A stretch of 10,295 nucleotides of DNA from Bacteroidia bacterium (GCA_030425715.1 JAUIAA010000051.1:1-10295); one strand, 5' to 3'. Positions 1-6,788 are shown, numbered from the stretch's first letter. Made by a program: numbers and translations. The notes: generated by a model from the sequence alone, not told the origin.

Positions 1-1
1 A

Positions 2-2587
2 GCCATACAACTTGCTATACCATACATTCAAGAAATTTTAAAGGCCATGCATATTCCAATCATGGTAAAAGAGGGTTATGAAGCCGATGATGTGATTGGT
101 ACCCTATCCAAACAAGCAGAAAAACAAGGTTACCAAACTTTTATGGTTACGCCTGATAAGGATTTTGCCCAACTGGTAAGTGAAAATATTTTTATGTACC
201 GTCCGGTTTTTGGTGGAGGTTATGAAACTTGGGGAATTCCAGAGGTGCAGAAAAAATTTGAAGTGGAAAGCCCGCTACAGGTTATTGATTTTTTAGGGAT
301 GATGGGCGATGCTTCGGATAATATTCCAGGGCTACCAGGCGTAGGAGAAAAAACCGCAAAAAAATTCCTTGCCGCTTACGGTAGTATGGAAGGCTTATTA
401 GAAAATACCCATGAATTAAAAGGAAAGATGAAAGAAAAGGTAGAAGCCAATAAAGAGTTAGGGCTTTTATCTAAAAAATTGGCGACTATTATGCTAGATG
501 TTCCTGTAGATTTTAATGAAAAAGATTTTGAAATGTCGCACCCAGATGTAGATGCAGTAAAGACTATTTTTCAAGATTTAGAATTTAGACGTTTAACCGA
601 TAATTTTGTAAAAACCTTTACCCAAGAAGAAAGTACCGAGCCAAATATAGCAGTGAAATCTACAGAAAAAAAGAGCGAGAAAAGCCCTTCTGCAACAGCG
701 GGACAAGGGCAATTTTCTTTGTTTGGGGGAGATATTGCCCATAATCAAACGGATTCGGTAAACGAAAACGCTAGAAAAACTGCAAAAACCACTCCGCATT
801 TTTACCAAAGTGTATCACCAGGTATGGCAACCAAATTGTTTGTGAAAAAATTAATGCAGCAAACATCGGTATGTTTTGATACCGAAACAACCAACATCAA
901 TCCGTTGCAAGCCGAACTGGTTGGCATTGCATTTTCATGGGAAGTTGGCAAGGGCTATTATATTCCATTTTCTGAAAATAAAGAGGAAGCCCAAGAAATA
1001 ATAGAGCAATTACGCCCTTTTTTCGAAAGTGAAACCATCCAAAAAATTGGACAGAATTTAAAATACGACATCAAAGTATTGGCCAAATACAATGTACAAG
1101 TTAAAGGTAAGCTTTTTGATACCATGTTAGCTCATTATTTAATCAATCCAGATATGCGTCATAATATGGACGTATTGGCAGAAACTTATTTAAACTACAC
1201 ACCCATTTCAATTACTGAATTGATAGGAAAAAAAGGTAAAAACCAATTGTCTATGCAAGAGGTTCCTTTAGAGCAACAAACAGAATATGCAGTAGAAGAT
1301 GCCGATATTACTTTGCAATTAAAAGAGCATTTTGAAAATGAATTAGGAGAAGCCAATACCCAAAAATTGTTTGACGAAATCGAAGTGCCTTTACTACGCG
1401 TTTTGGCAGATATGGAATTGGAAGGCATTAATTTAGATGTTGCCTTTTTAAATTCTTTATCAGAAAAATTAAATGAGGATATCCAAACCTTAGAATCAAA
1501 AATTTACAAAGCTGCAGGAGAAGAATTTAATATTGCCTCACCCAAACAATTAGGAATTGTTTTATTTGAAAAAATGAAACTAGTAGACAAACCAAAAAAA
1601 ACCAAAACTGGTCAATATGCCACTTCTGAAGATATTTTATCCTATTTAGCAAAGGACCATGAGATTATTCAAAATATTTTAGACTACCGTGGACTAGCGA
1701 AACTAAAAAGTACTTATGTAGATGCACTTCCGCTTCAAGTAGATGCTACCACCCAAAGAGTACATACCGATTATATGCAAACCGTGGCTGCAACAGGCAG
1801 GCTGAGTAGTAATAACCCAAACCTACAAAATATTCCTATCCGTACTGAACGCGGACGCGAGGTGAGAAAAGCGTTTATTCCAAGAAACGAAAATTATATT
1901 TTAGTTGCTGCCGATTATAGCCAAATAGAGTTACGTATTATTGCTGCTTTAAGCGAAGAAGAAACCATGATAGAAGCCTTTAAAAATGGCGAAGATATTC
2001 ACGCCTCCACAGCAGCTAAAGTCTTTAATGTGCCTATTGCAGAAGTTTCTAGAGAACAACGTAGTAATGCAAAAACCGTCAATTTTGGAATCATTTATGG
2101 TGTTTCTGCCTTTGGGTTGAGCAACCAAACCGATTTATCGCGTACCGAAGCAAAAGAATTGATTGAAACCTACTATAAAACTTATCCCAAACTAAGAAAT
2201 TTTATTAGCGAGCAGGTTGATTTTGCAAGAGACCACGGTTATGTACAAACGGTTTTGGGCAGAAGAAGATACTTAAAAGATATCAATTCGCGTAATGCGG
2301 TAGTACGTGGAGCTGCAGAAAGAAATGCGGTAAACGCGCCTATTCAAGGTAGTGCGGCAGATATTATAAAAATTGCCATGATCAACATCCACAAAAAACT
2401 AAAAGATGGTAACTTTAAAACCAAAATGTTGTTACAAGTACATGATGAATTGGTTTTTGACATGTACAAAGAAGAAATAGAAACTTTACAGCCACTCATT
2501 AAAAAAGAAATGGAAAATGCTTACAAATTATCCGTACCTCTAACTGTTGATTTGGGTCAAGGAGCAAACTGGTTGGAAGCGCATTAA
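2..2587 (+). CDS. polA: DNA polymerase I (5' end outside window)
   Basis: Family A DNA polymerase, acting in Okazaki-fragment maturation and excision repair. The frame is open to the window edge and the residues before the first ATG (nt 47) match the family, so that ATG is internal; roughly 90-100 N-terminal residues are missing. Numbering the visible 861 residues from nt 2: the 5'-nuclease part has the metal-ligand run E27-A-D29-D30, D52-K-D54 and the helix-hairpin-helix motif starting G-D103-A-S-D106-NIPG. A low-complexity linker follows (about 205-275) with QFSLF at 237-241. The 3'-5' exonuclease keeps its catalytic residues: D293-T-E295, N352...D356 and Y429xxxD433, so proofreading is probably active, unlike in some family members. 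The polymerase domain has motif A (DYSQIELR from D638), motif B (R687...F695GIIY699G) and motif C (H814-D815-E816). Phe at 695 is the residue that disfavours dideoxynucleotides. No clear terminator follows. Confidence 0.97.
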   Translation, partial: AIQLAIPYIQEILKAMHIPIMVKEGYEADDVIGTLSKQAEKQGYQTFMVTPDKDFAQLVSENIFMYRPVFGGGYETWGIPEVQKKFEVESPLQVIDFLGMMGDASDNIPGLPGVGEKTAKKFLAAYGSMEGLLENTHELKGKMKEKVEANKELGLLSKKLATIMLDVPVDFNEKDFEMSHPDVDAVKTIFQDLEFRRLTDNFVKTFTQEESTEPNIAVKSTEKKSEKSPSATAGQGQFSLFGGDIAHNQTDSVNENARKTAKTTPHFYQSVSPGMATKLFVKKLMQQTSVCFDTETTNINPLQAELVGIAFSWEVGKGYYIPFSENKEEAQEIIEQLRPFFESETIQKIGQNLKYDIKVLAKYNVQVKGKLFDTMLAHYLINPDMRHNMDVLAETYLNYTPISITELIGKKGKNQLSMQEVPLEQQTEYAVEDADITLQLKEHFENELGEANTQKLFDEIEVPLLRVLADMELEGINLDVAFLNSLSEKLNEDIQTLESKIYKAAGEEFNIASPKQLGIVLFEKMKLVDKPKKTKTGQYATSEDILSYLAKDHEIIQNILDYRGLAKLKSTYVDALPLQVDATTQRVHTDYMQTVAATGRLSSNNPNLQNIPIRTERGREVRKAFIPRNENYILVAADYSQIELRIIAALSEEETMIEAFKNGEDIHASTAAKVFNVPIAEVSREQRSNAKTVNFGIIYGVSAFGLSNQTDLSRTEAKELIETYYKTYPKLRNFISEQVDFARDHGYVQTVLGRRRYLKDINSRNAVVRGAAERNAVNAPIQGSAADIIKIAMINIHKKLKDGNFKTKMLLQVHDELVFDMYKEEIETLQPLIKKEMENAYKLSVPLTVDLGQGANWLEAH

Positions 2588-2631
2588 TTTTAGTGTTTTA
2601 TCATACAATTCTATAATCTTCAAAATAAATT

Positions 2632-2643
2632 ATTTACGTAAAT
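2632..2643. repeat. Perfect 12-bp palindrome upstream of the rplM promoter
   Basis: ATTTACGTAAAT is its own reverse complement. It lies 45 nt past the polA stop and 31 nt before the -33 box of the ribosomal protein promoter. It could be an operator for a dimeric regulator or chance in AT-rich DNA. It lacks the length and T-tract of a terminator. Confidence 0.4.
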
Positions 2644-2674
2644 TTTCTGTCCCAAAAATAAGTCAGATAGGCTG

Positions 2675-2705
2675 TTTGTAATATTCAAAATTAGTTGTAC
2701 ATTTG
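2675..2705 (+). promoter_or_regulatory. Bacteroidota-type promoter of the rplM-rpsI-rpsB-tsf operon
   Basis: TTTG at 2675-2678 and TACATTTG at 2698-2705 are separated by 19 nt. This fits the -33 TTTG / -7 TAnnTTTG consensus of the Bacteroidota primary sigma factor exactly. Transcription should start near 2710-2712, giving a leader of about 50 nt to the GTG of rplM. The -7 box continues as TTTGCAC, as does the pyrH promoter. Confidence 0.85.
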
Positions 2706-2708
2706 CAC

Positions 2709-2722
2709 TCCCTTTTTAGGGA
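2709..2722 (+). promoter_or_regulatory. Hairpin at the 5' end of the rplM operon mRNA (candidate leader element)
   Basis: TCCCT (2709-2713) and AGGGA (2718-2722) pair around a TTTT loop, directly at the expected transcription start. A hairpin here could protect the 5' end of the mRNA or form part of an L13-responsive leader. Autoregulation by ribosomal proteins through leaders is well known, but nothing in this short stem proves it. The following ~38 nt to the start codon are A/T-rich and unstructured by eye. Confidence 0.4.
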
Positions 2723-2760
2723 CAAAAAATCTATGTTTAATCATAACAAAAAATTTAATT

Positions 2761-3208
2761 GTGAACACATTAAGTTACAAAACAGCATCAGCAAACAAAA
2801 ACACTGTAAATAAAGAGTGGGTTTTGGTTGATTCAAACGTTGGGTCGTCTAGCTTCTAAAGTAGCCAAGCTAATTAGAGGTAAACACAAAACCAATTTTA
2901 CACCTCACGTTGATTGTGGGGATAATGTAGTGGTTATCAACGCAAGCAAAATTAATTTATCTGGTAACAAATGGAATGACAAAACTTACATTCGTCATAC
3001 CGGTTTCCCAGGTGGTCAAAGAAGTTTAACTGCAACAGAATTGTATGGTAAAGATCCATCTCGTGTAGTAGAAAAAGCTGTAAAAGGGATGTTGCCTAAA
3101 AACAAATTGGGTAATGCTATCTTCAAAAATTTATTTGTTTATGCAGGTAATGAACACAAGCAAGAAGCACAAAATCCTAAATCTATTAACCTAAACGAGA
3201 TCAAGTAA
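2761..3208 (+). CDS. rplM: 50S ribosomal protein L13, with an apparent frameshift near codon 25
   Basis: uL13, an early-assembly protein of the large subunit. The N-terminal part typical of flavobacterial L13 (VNTLSYKTASANK...KEWVLVDS) is read from GTG 2761, but that frame hits TAA at 2857. The rest (QTLGRLASKVAKLIRGK, TPHVDCGDN, YIRHTGFPGGQRSLTA, KGMLPKNKLG, to K before TAA 3206-3208) is in the +1 frame. An automatic caller would pick the TTG at 2828 and give a 126-residue protein lacking about 25 residues. The usual family length is about 151 residues (456 nt with stop); this locus has 448 nt, exactly 8 short, and the gap falls between VD and QTLGR, where the family normally has three residues. 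The rest is well conserved, so this looks recent, an assembly error, or, less likely, recoded. rpsI starts one base after the stop. Confidence 0.9.
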
Positions 3209-3209
3209 T

Positions 3210-3596
3210 ATGGAAACTATTCACAAAATAGGAAGAAGAAAAACCGCAGTTGCTCGTGTATATCTTTCAGAAGGAAAAGGGAACATCACGGTTAATAATA
3301 AGGAGTACGATAAATATTTTACTACCGATACCTTAAAATACAAAGTATTACAACCATTAACTTTAACCGAAAACTTAGAAGCTTTTGATATTAAAGTAAA
3401 AGTTTTAGGTGGTGGTATTACTGGTCAAGCCGAAGCGATTCGCCTAGGTATTACTAGAGCTTTAGTTGCTTTAGACGAAGAAAACAGAGCAGTATTAAAA
3501 CCTGAAGGATTATTAACGAGAGACCCTAGAATGGTAGAGCGTAAAAAATTCGGTCAGAAAAAAGCAAGAAAGAAATTCCAATTCTCGAAACGTTAA
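3210..3596 (+). CDS. rpsI: 30S ribosomal protein S9
   Basis: uS9, a small-subunit head protein whose C-terminal tail reaches the P-site tRNA. The 128-residue product has the usual family length. It shows the N-terminal HKIGRRKTAVARVYLSEGKG block, the central GGGITGQAEAIRLGITRAL block, and the basic tail LTRDPRMVERKKFGQKKARKKFQFSKR with the invariant terminal SKR. The ATG lies one base after the rplM stop, so translation is probably coupled to L13, as in the widely conserved rplM-rpsI pair. If the rplM frameshift is real, coupling could be disturbed for ribosomes ending early at 2857. No abnormality is seen in S9 itself. Confidence 0.97.
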   Translation: METIHKIGRRKTAVARVYLSEGKGNITVNNKEYDKYFTTDTLKYKVLQPLTLTENLEAFDIKVKVLGGGITGQAEAIRLGITRALVALDEENRAVLKPEGLLTRDPRMVERKKFGQKKARKKFQFSKR

Positions 3597-3673
3597 TCGT
3601 TTTTGTAATTGGATTCGAATTCAAATTTATAAAATAATTATTAACAAAAGTTGTCGTATAAGTCTAGCATCCA

Positions 3674-3708
3674 AATAAATAAGACCGATAAATCGCTACT
3701 TATTTATT
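3674..3708 (+). promoter_or_regulatory. Hairpin in the rpsI-rpsB spacer (candidate S2 leader)
   Basis: AATAAATAAG (3674-3683) pairs perfectly with CTTATTTATT (3699-3708). Inside, CGA (3686-3688) and TCG (3693-3695) can form a second small stem around TAAA, separated by short internal loops. It ends 30 nt before the rpsB ATG in a 142-nt spacer, long for an operon with otherwise close genes. There is no T-tract, so it is not a standard terminator. I see no good TAnnTTTG box in the spacer. S2 represses rpsB-tsf through the leader in E. coli; a similar role here is inference only. Confidence 0.4.
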
Positions 3709-3738
3709 GCTGAATAAACGGAACGTAAACAAAACAAA

Positions 3739-4521
3739 ATGACAAATATTGATATTAAAGAACTGATTGAATCAGGTGTACATTTTGGTCACTTGACAAG
3801 AAAATGGAATCCTAATATGGCTTCGTATGTATATACAGAGCGTAAAGGAATTCACATTATAGATCTTTACAAAACTGCTGCAAAAATTGAAGAAGCTAAC
3901 GGTGCATTGCAAAAAATTGCTGCATCTGGTAGAAAAATTTTATTTGTAGCAACCAAAAAGCAAGCAAAAGATATCGTTGCCGAAAAAGCAAAAAGCGTAA
4001 ACATGCCTTATATTACTGAGCGTTGGCCAGGTGGTATGTTAACCAACTTTATCACTATTAGAAAAGCTGTTAAAAAAATGGCCCAAATTGATAGAATGAA
4101 AAAAGATGGGTCTTTTGATGCACTTTCAAAAAGAGAGAAATTACAAATCAACCGTCAAAGAGCTAAATTAGAAAAGAATTTAGGTTCGATTACAGATATG
4201 ACTCGTTTGCCAGGTGCCCTTTTAATTGTAGATATCAAACGTGAGCATATCGCTGTAGCGGAAGCGCAAAAATTGAATATCCCAATTTTTGCCATGGTAG
4301 ATACCAACTCAGATCCAAGAGGAATTGATTATGTAGTGCCTTCTAACGACGATGCTTCTAAATCTATTGATAAAGTATTATCCTATATGACTGCAGCAAT
4401 TAGCGAAGGTCTTTCTGAAAGAAAAAGTAGTAAAGAAGTGGTAGCAAAAGAAGAAGCTCCAAAAGCTGAAAAGACTGAAAAAGCTGCTGAAGCTACTGAA
4501 GTTGCTACAGAAAAAAAATAA
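3739..4521 (+). CDS. rpsB: 30S ribosomal protein S2
   Basis: uS2, which binds late on the back of the small subunit between head and body. The 260-residue product opens with the family block IKELIESGVHFGHLTRKWNP, followed by YVYTERKGIHIIDLYKT, the RWPGGMLTNF motif and LPGALLIVDIKREHIAVAEA, then IPIFAMVDTNSDPRGIDYVVP. The last ~30 residues (from about 231) form a Lys/Glu/Ala-rich low-complexity tail, built of imperfect GCTGAA/ACTGAA-like hexamers, beyond the conserved core; such tails are common in Bacteroidota S2. The start is the only sensible ATG and has an A-rich upstream stretch instead of a Shine-Dalgarno site. It is followed at 51 bp by tsf, the usual partner. Confidence 0.97.
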   Translation: MTNIDIKELIESGVHFGHLTRKWNPNMASYVYTERKGIHIIDLYKTAAKIEEANGALQKIAASGRKILFVATKKQAKDIVAEKAKSVNMPYITERWPGGMLTNFITIRKAVKKMAQIDRMKKDGSFDALSKREKLQINRQRAKLEKNLGSITDMTRLPGALLIVDIKREHIAVAEAQKLNIPIFAMVDTNSDPRGIDYVVPSNDDASKSIDKVLSYMTAAISEGLSERKSSKEVVAKEEAPKAEKTEKAAEATEVATEKK

Positions 4522-4536
4522 TTGTATAACTTGTTT

Positions 4537-4552
4537 ATGCCCTAACAGGCAT
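4537..4552 (+). promoter_or_regulatory. Small hairpin in the rpsB-tsf spacer
   Basis: ATGCC (4537-4541) and GGCAT (4548-4552) pair around CTAACA. It is the only GC-containing structure in the 51-nt spacer and ends 20 nt before the tsf ATG. With no T-run after it, it is more likely an mRNA processing or translation-tuning element than a terminator, if it has any function. Confidence 0.3.
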
Positions 4553-4572
4553 GACGATTAAACAGAAATAAA

Positions 4573-5394
4573 ATGGTGAAAATAACCGCCGCAGAAGTAA
4601 ACAAATTAAGAAAAACCACTGGTGCTGGTATGATGGATTGTAAAAATGCATTGGTTGAGGCCGAAGGTGATTTTGACAAAGCAATTGAAATTTTACGTAA
4701 AAAAGGTCAAAAAGTTGCTGCAAAAAGAGCAGATAGAGAATCTACAGAAGGTGCTGCTATTGCTTTGGTAAACAATGACAACACCGCTGGTGCTGCTATT
4801 GTTTTAAGCTGTGAAACCGACTTTGTTGGTAAAAACGAAAACTTTGTAAACTTAGCAAAACAATTGGCTGAAAAAGCGTTAAACAGTGCTACCAAAGAAG
4901 AATTGCTAAATGCAGATTTTGGTGGAATTACTGTTGCGGAAAAATTGATTGAACAAACAGGAGTAATTGGTGAAAAAATTGAGATTTCAAATTTCGAAAA
5001 AATCAACGCTCCATTTGTAGGGTCATATATCCACGCTGGTAATAAAATTGCAACCATTGTAGGTTTATCTGCCAATGTAGAAGGTGCTCCTGAAGTTGCT
5101 AAAGATGTTGCAATGCAAGCTGCTGCTATGAACCCAATTGCTTTAGACGAAAATGGTGTAGACCAAGCTATAGTAGAAAAAGAAATTGAAATTGCAAAAG
5201 ACCAATTACGTCAAGAAGGAAAACCAGAAGCAATGTTAGACAATATTGCAAAAGGTAAATTAAAAAGATTTTTTAAAGACAATACCTTAGTAAATCAAGC
5301 ATTTATCAAAGACAGTAAAATTAGTGTTGCTGATTATGTAAAATCTATTGGTGATGTAAAAGTGGTTGACTTTAAGCGTGCTGCTTTAGGTTAA
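4573..5394 (+). CDS. tsf: Elongation factor Ts
   Basis: EF-Ts is the cytoplasmic guanine-nucleotide exchange factor that recycles EF-Tu-GDP to EF-Tu-GTP. The 273-residue product starts with the UBA-like N-terminal domain (VNKLRKTTGAGMMDCKNAL, DFDKAIEILRKKG), followed by the core domain with T82-D83-F84-V85, the motif that contacts EF-Tu and helps release Mg2+. VAEKLIEQTGVIGEKIEI and the GSYIHAGNKIATIV strand follow, then the C-terminal module (QEGKPEAMLDNIAKGKLKRFFKDNTLVNQAFIKD). From memory some flavobacterial EF-Ts proteins are near 320 residues with an insertion before this module; this one has the shorter form, close to E. coli length. It is the last gene of the operon, 21 bp before a strong terminator stem. 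Confidence 0.97.
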   Translation: MVKITAAEVNKLRKTTGAGMMDCKNALVEAEGDFDKAIEILRKKGQKVAAKRADRESTEGAAIALVNNDNTAGAAIVLSCETDFVGKNENFVNLAKQLAEKALNSATKEELLNADFGGITVAEKLIEQTGVIGEKIEISNFEKINAPFVGSYIHAGNKIATIVGLSANVEGAPEVAKDVAMQAAAMNPIALDENGVDQAIVEKEIEIAKDQLRQEGKPEAMLDNIAKGKLKRFFKDNTLVNQAFIKDSKISVADYVKSIGDVKVVDFKRAALG

Positions 5395-5415
5395 TTTAAA
5401 AAAAACCAAAAATTT

Positions 5416-5461
5416 AAATCCTCATGTTCTAGATTTTAATTTAGAAATGAGGATTTTTTTT
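5416..5461. terminator. Bidirectional Rho-independent terminator between tsf and the convergent barrel gene
   Basis: AAATCCTCAT (5416-5425) pairs perfectly with ATGAGGATTT (5447-5456). A further TTCTA (5427-5431) / TAGAA (5442-5446) stem lies inside, with G5426 as a bulge. On the + strand it runs into eight T (5454-5461), terminating tsf. On the - strand the stem is followed by a T-rich stretch (complement of 5400-5415), so it can also end the barrel transcript, whose stop codon at 5462-5460 touches the element. Confidence 0.85.
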
Positions 5462-6134
5462 ATTGTAATGTGTCTTTAACAAAAGGGTTAAAATATAACT
5501 TTACCCCTATTCCTAAGGTTCTAGACTCTTCAGAAGCACTACCATAACCATAATCTGTAAAGTCTAATTTTGACAATGTATTTCCAGCGTTTAATCCAGT
5601 ATACAAAATTGAAAACATCATACTAAGTTTTTCTGTTTCAAAAATTTCGGCTTCAAGCCCAATACCTAGAGAAAAGTAATTCTGATTTTCACTAATTTCT
5701 TCTTCCTGTTTTATTGTATAAGACAATCCATTATCTGTGGTCTCATAATAATAACCATAAGCATTAATTTTTGACCATGAATATTTAGGTAATACTAAAA
5801 TTCTCCATCCATCTTTACCATAAAACAACTTAGGAGTAATACTAAATGTATTCGCATTGAATTTTCTTCTAAGATAATTGTCTTCAATTAAAGTTACTTC
5901 GTCAATATGATTTGCATTGTTTAATGCTCCAAAAAAATACTCATAAGCAATTTCTGGAGCAATAAATTTAATACGAAAAACTTCTATTCCAGTTTGGAAA
6001 TTATAATAGCTACGATTATTAAATTCAGAGCTAAGATAAATATCTGCACCACCAAAAACTCTTGGTGTAAACTGTGCTTTTATTTGCTGTACAAACAATA
6101 CTGTAGTAAAAATTAAATATGTATATGTTTTCAA
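5460..6134 (-). CDS. Predicted outer-membrane beta-barrel protein, function unknown
   Basis: I do not recognise a named family. The 224-residue product begins with a short basic start, a hydrophobic core (about 7-15) and a likely signal peptidase I site IKA20|Q21, so it should be exported. The rest alternates polar and hydrophobic/aromatic residues in strand-like blocks (FRIKFIAPEIAYEYFFG, FSITPKLFYGK, YFSLGIGLEAEIF, LSMMFSILYTGLNAG, TLGIGVKLYFNPF), as expected of a small 8-10-strand barrel. It has no lipobox and no SusD, TonB or OmpA-peptidoglycan motif. The start is TTG at 6134, one base after the stop of the upstream barrel gene; no in-frame ATG is available before the signal peptide because a stop lies just upstream, so translation is probably coupled. 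Co-transcription with the neighbour suggests the two act together, but no substrate can be named. Confidence 0.75.
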   Translation of the reverse strand: MKTYTYLIFTTVLFVQQIKAQFTPRVFGGADIYLSSEFNNRSYYNFQTGIEVFRIKFIAPEIAYEYFFGALNNANHIDEVTLIEDNYLRRKFNANTFSITPKLFYGKDGWRILVLPKYSWSKINAYGYYYETTDNGLSYTIKQEEEISENQNYFSLGIGLEAEIFETEKLSMMFSILYTGLNAGNTLSKLDFTDYGYGSASEESRTLGIGVKLYFNPFVKDTLQ

Positions 6135-6135
6135 A

Positions 6136-6693
6136 TCATTTATTTAAATCAAATCCTAAATTTATTTGAACCATGATTGGCATTATATTCCCATTGCCAT
6201 AAGTATCGAAGTAATATTGAGGCCCAACATCAAACAAAAAGTGAAAATTCTTACCATATTTTCTTTGAATACCCCATGTTGGTCCAAATGCAAAATCAAA
6301 ATCAGATGTTCTGTTTATATTTTCCATTATAGAAGGTCCATGAGAAATGAGTCTTAATGAAATAAAATTACCAGAATTGTTTTTAATCGTCCTATTTTTA
6401 TTTTGCCTTTTTTTAAAATTATAAAAATACTTGTACTGTACATCTAAAAATGGGGCAATAATATATATAAATCCGTCTCCACCATAGGTTAAATCTGGGT
6501 AAGCACCGTTATATCCAATTCCTATAGCGGATGATATAGTCGATTTATTTGATATTGGGTATTCTAACTCAATGGCTGGATTTAGAAAGTTAATTCGCCA
6601 AACTTTAACAGTTTGAGTATCCATCTTGTCTTGAGCAAATGAATTAAATGTAATTAACAACATTGTAAACAAGAAGATGTTTTTATTAATCAT
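6136..6693 (-). CDS. Predicted small outer-membrane beta-barrel protein, function unknown
   Basis: The 185-residue product has a signal peptide (INKNIFLF... with cleavage SFA20|Q21), and the mature part carries strand-like alternating segments: WRINFLNPAIELEYPI, STISSAIGIGYNG, FIYIIAPFLDVQYKYFYNF, DFAFGPTWGIQRKYG, FHFLFDVGPQYYFD and the C-terminal IMPIMVQINLGFDLNK. The last segment resembles a closing barrel strand. A basic turn (KKRQNKNR, about 94-101) interrupts the middle. The pattern resembles the loose 'porin family / outer membrane beta-barrel' group of Bacteroidota, but I cannot assign a specific family. It is the first gene of a two-gene - strand unit; its TGA (6138-6136) is one base from the TTG of the next gene. 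The ATG at 6693 is supported by the signal peptide directly behind it. Confidence 0.75.
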   Translation of the reverse strand: MINKNIFLFTMLLITFNSFAQDKMDTQTVKVWRINFLNPAIELEYPISNKSTISSAIGIGYNGAYPDLTYGGDGFIYIIAPFLDVQYKYFYNFKKRQNKNRTIKNNSGNFISLRLISHGPSIMENINRTSDFDFAFGPTWGIQRKYGKNFHFLFDVGPQYYFDTYGNGNIMPIMVQINLGFDLNK

Positions 6694-6788
6694 ATCTTAA
6701 ATTTTTTATTCTAATAAACTTTCGGTGATTATTTTTATTATGGTTTCCGCTCGTATTTTACTGACCCTAACGATTAATCTAAAGATGG

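Noticed and set aside
593..808. - strand open frame inside polA
   Set aside because: It lies wholly within the linker-coding part of polA, has no recognisable protein features, and is best explained as an antisense shadow.
2733..2813. ATG-started 26-codon reading frame in the rplM leader, overlapping the GTG start
   Set aside because: Its frame differs from L13, its peptide is Lys/Asn-rich as expected of random AT-rich DNA, and L13 homology clearly begins at the GTG. A leader-peptide role has no support.
2830..2845. Programmed +1 frameshift in rplM
   Set aside because: No in-frame stop at the shift point, no slippery run and no stimulatory motif like that of prfB are visible; the deletion between repeats explains the length deficit exactly. 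Kept only as an alternative in the finding.
3609..3624. TTGGAT/ATTCAA hairpin just after rpsI as a terminator
   Set aside because: Only six pairs including a G-U, with no T-tract; the operon arrangement argues for read-through into rpsB.
4535..5075. - strand open frames antisense to tsf
   Set aside because: They mirror the codon pattern of the highly conserved EF-Ts gene and have no promoter or family resemblance.
6166..6357. + strand open frame opposite the 185-residue barrel gene
   Set aside because: The - strand product has a signal peptide and strand pattern; the + strand frame has neither and no promoter.
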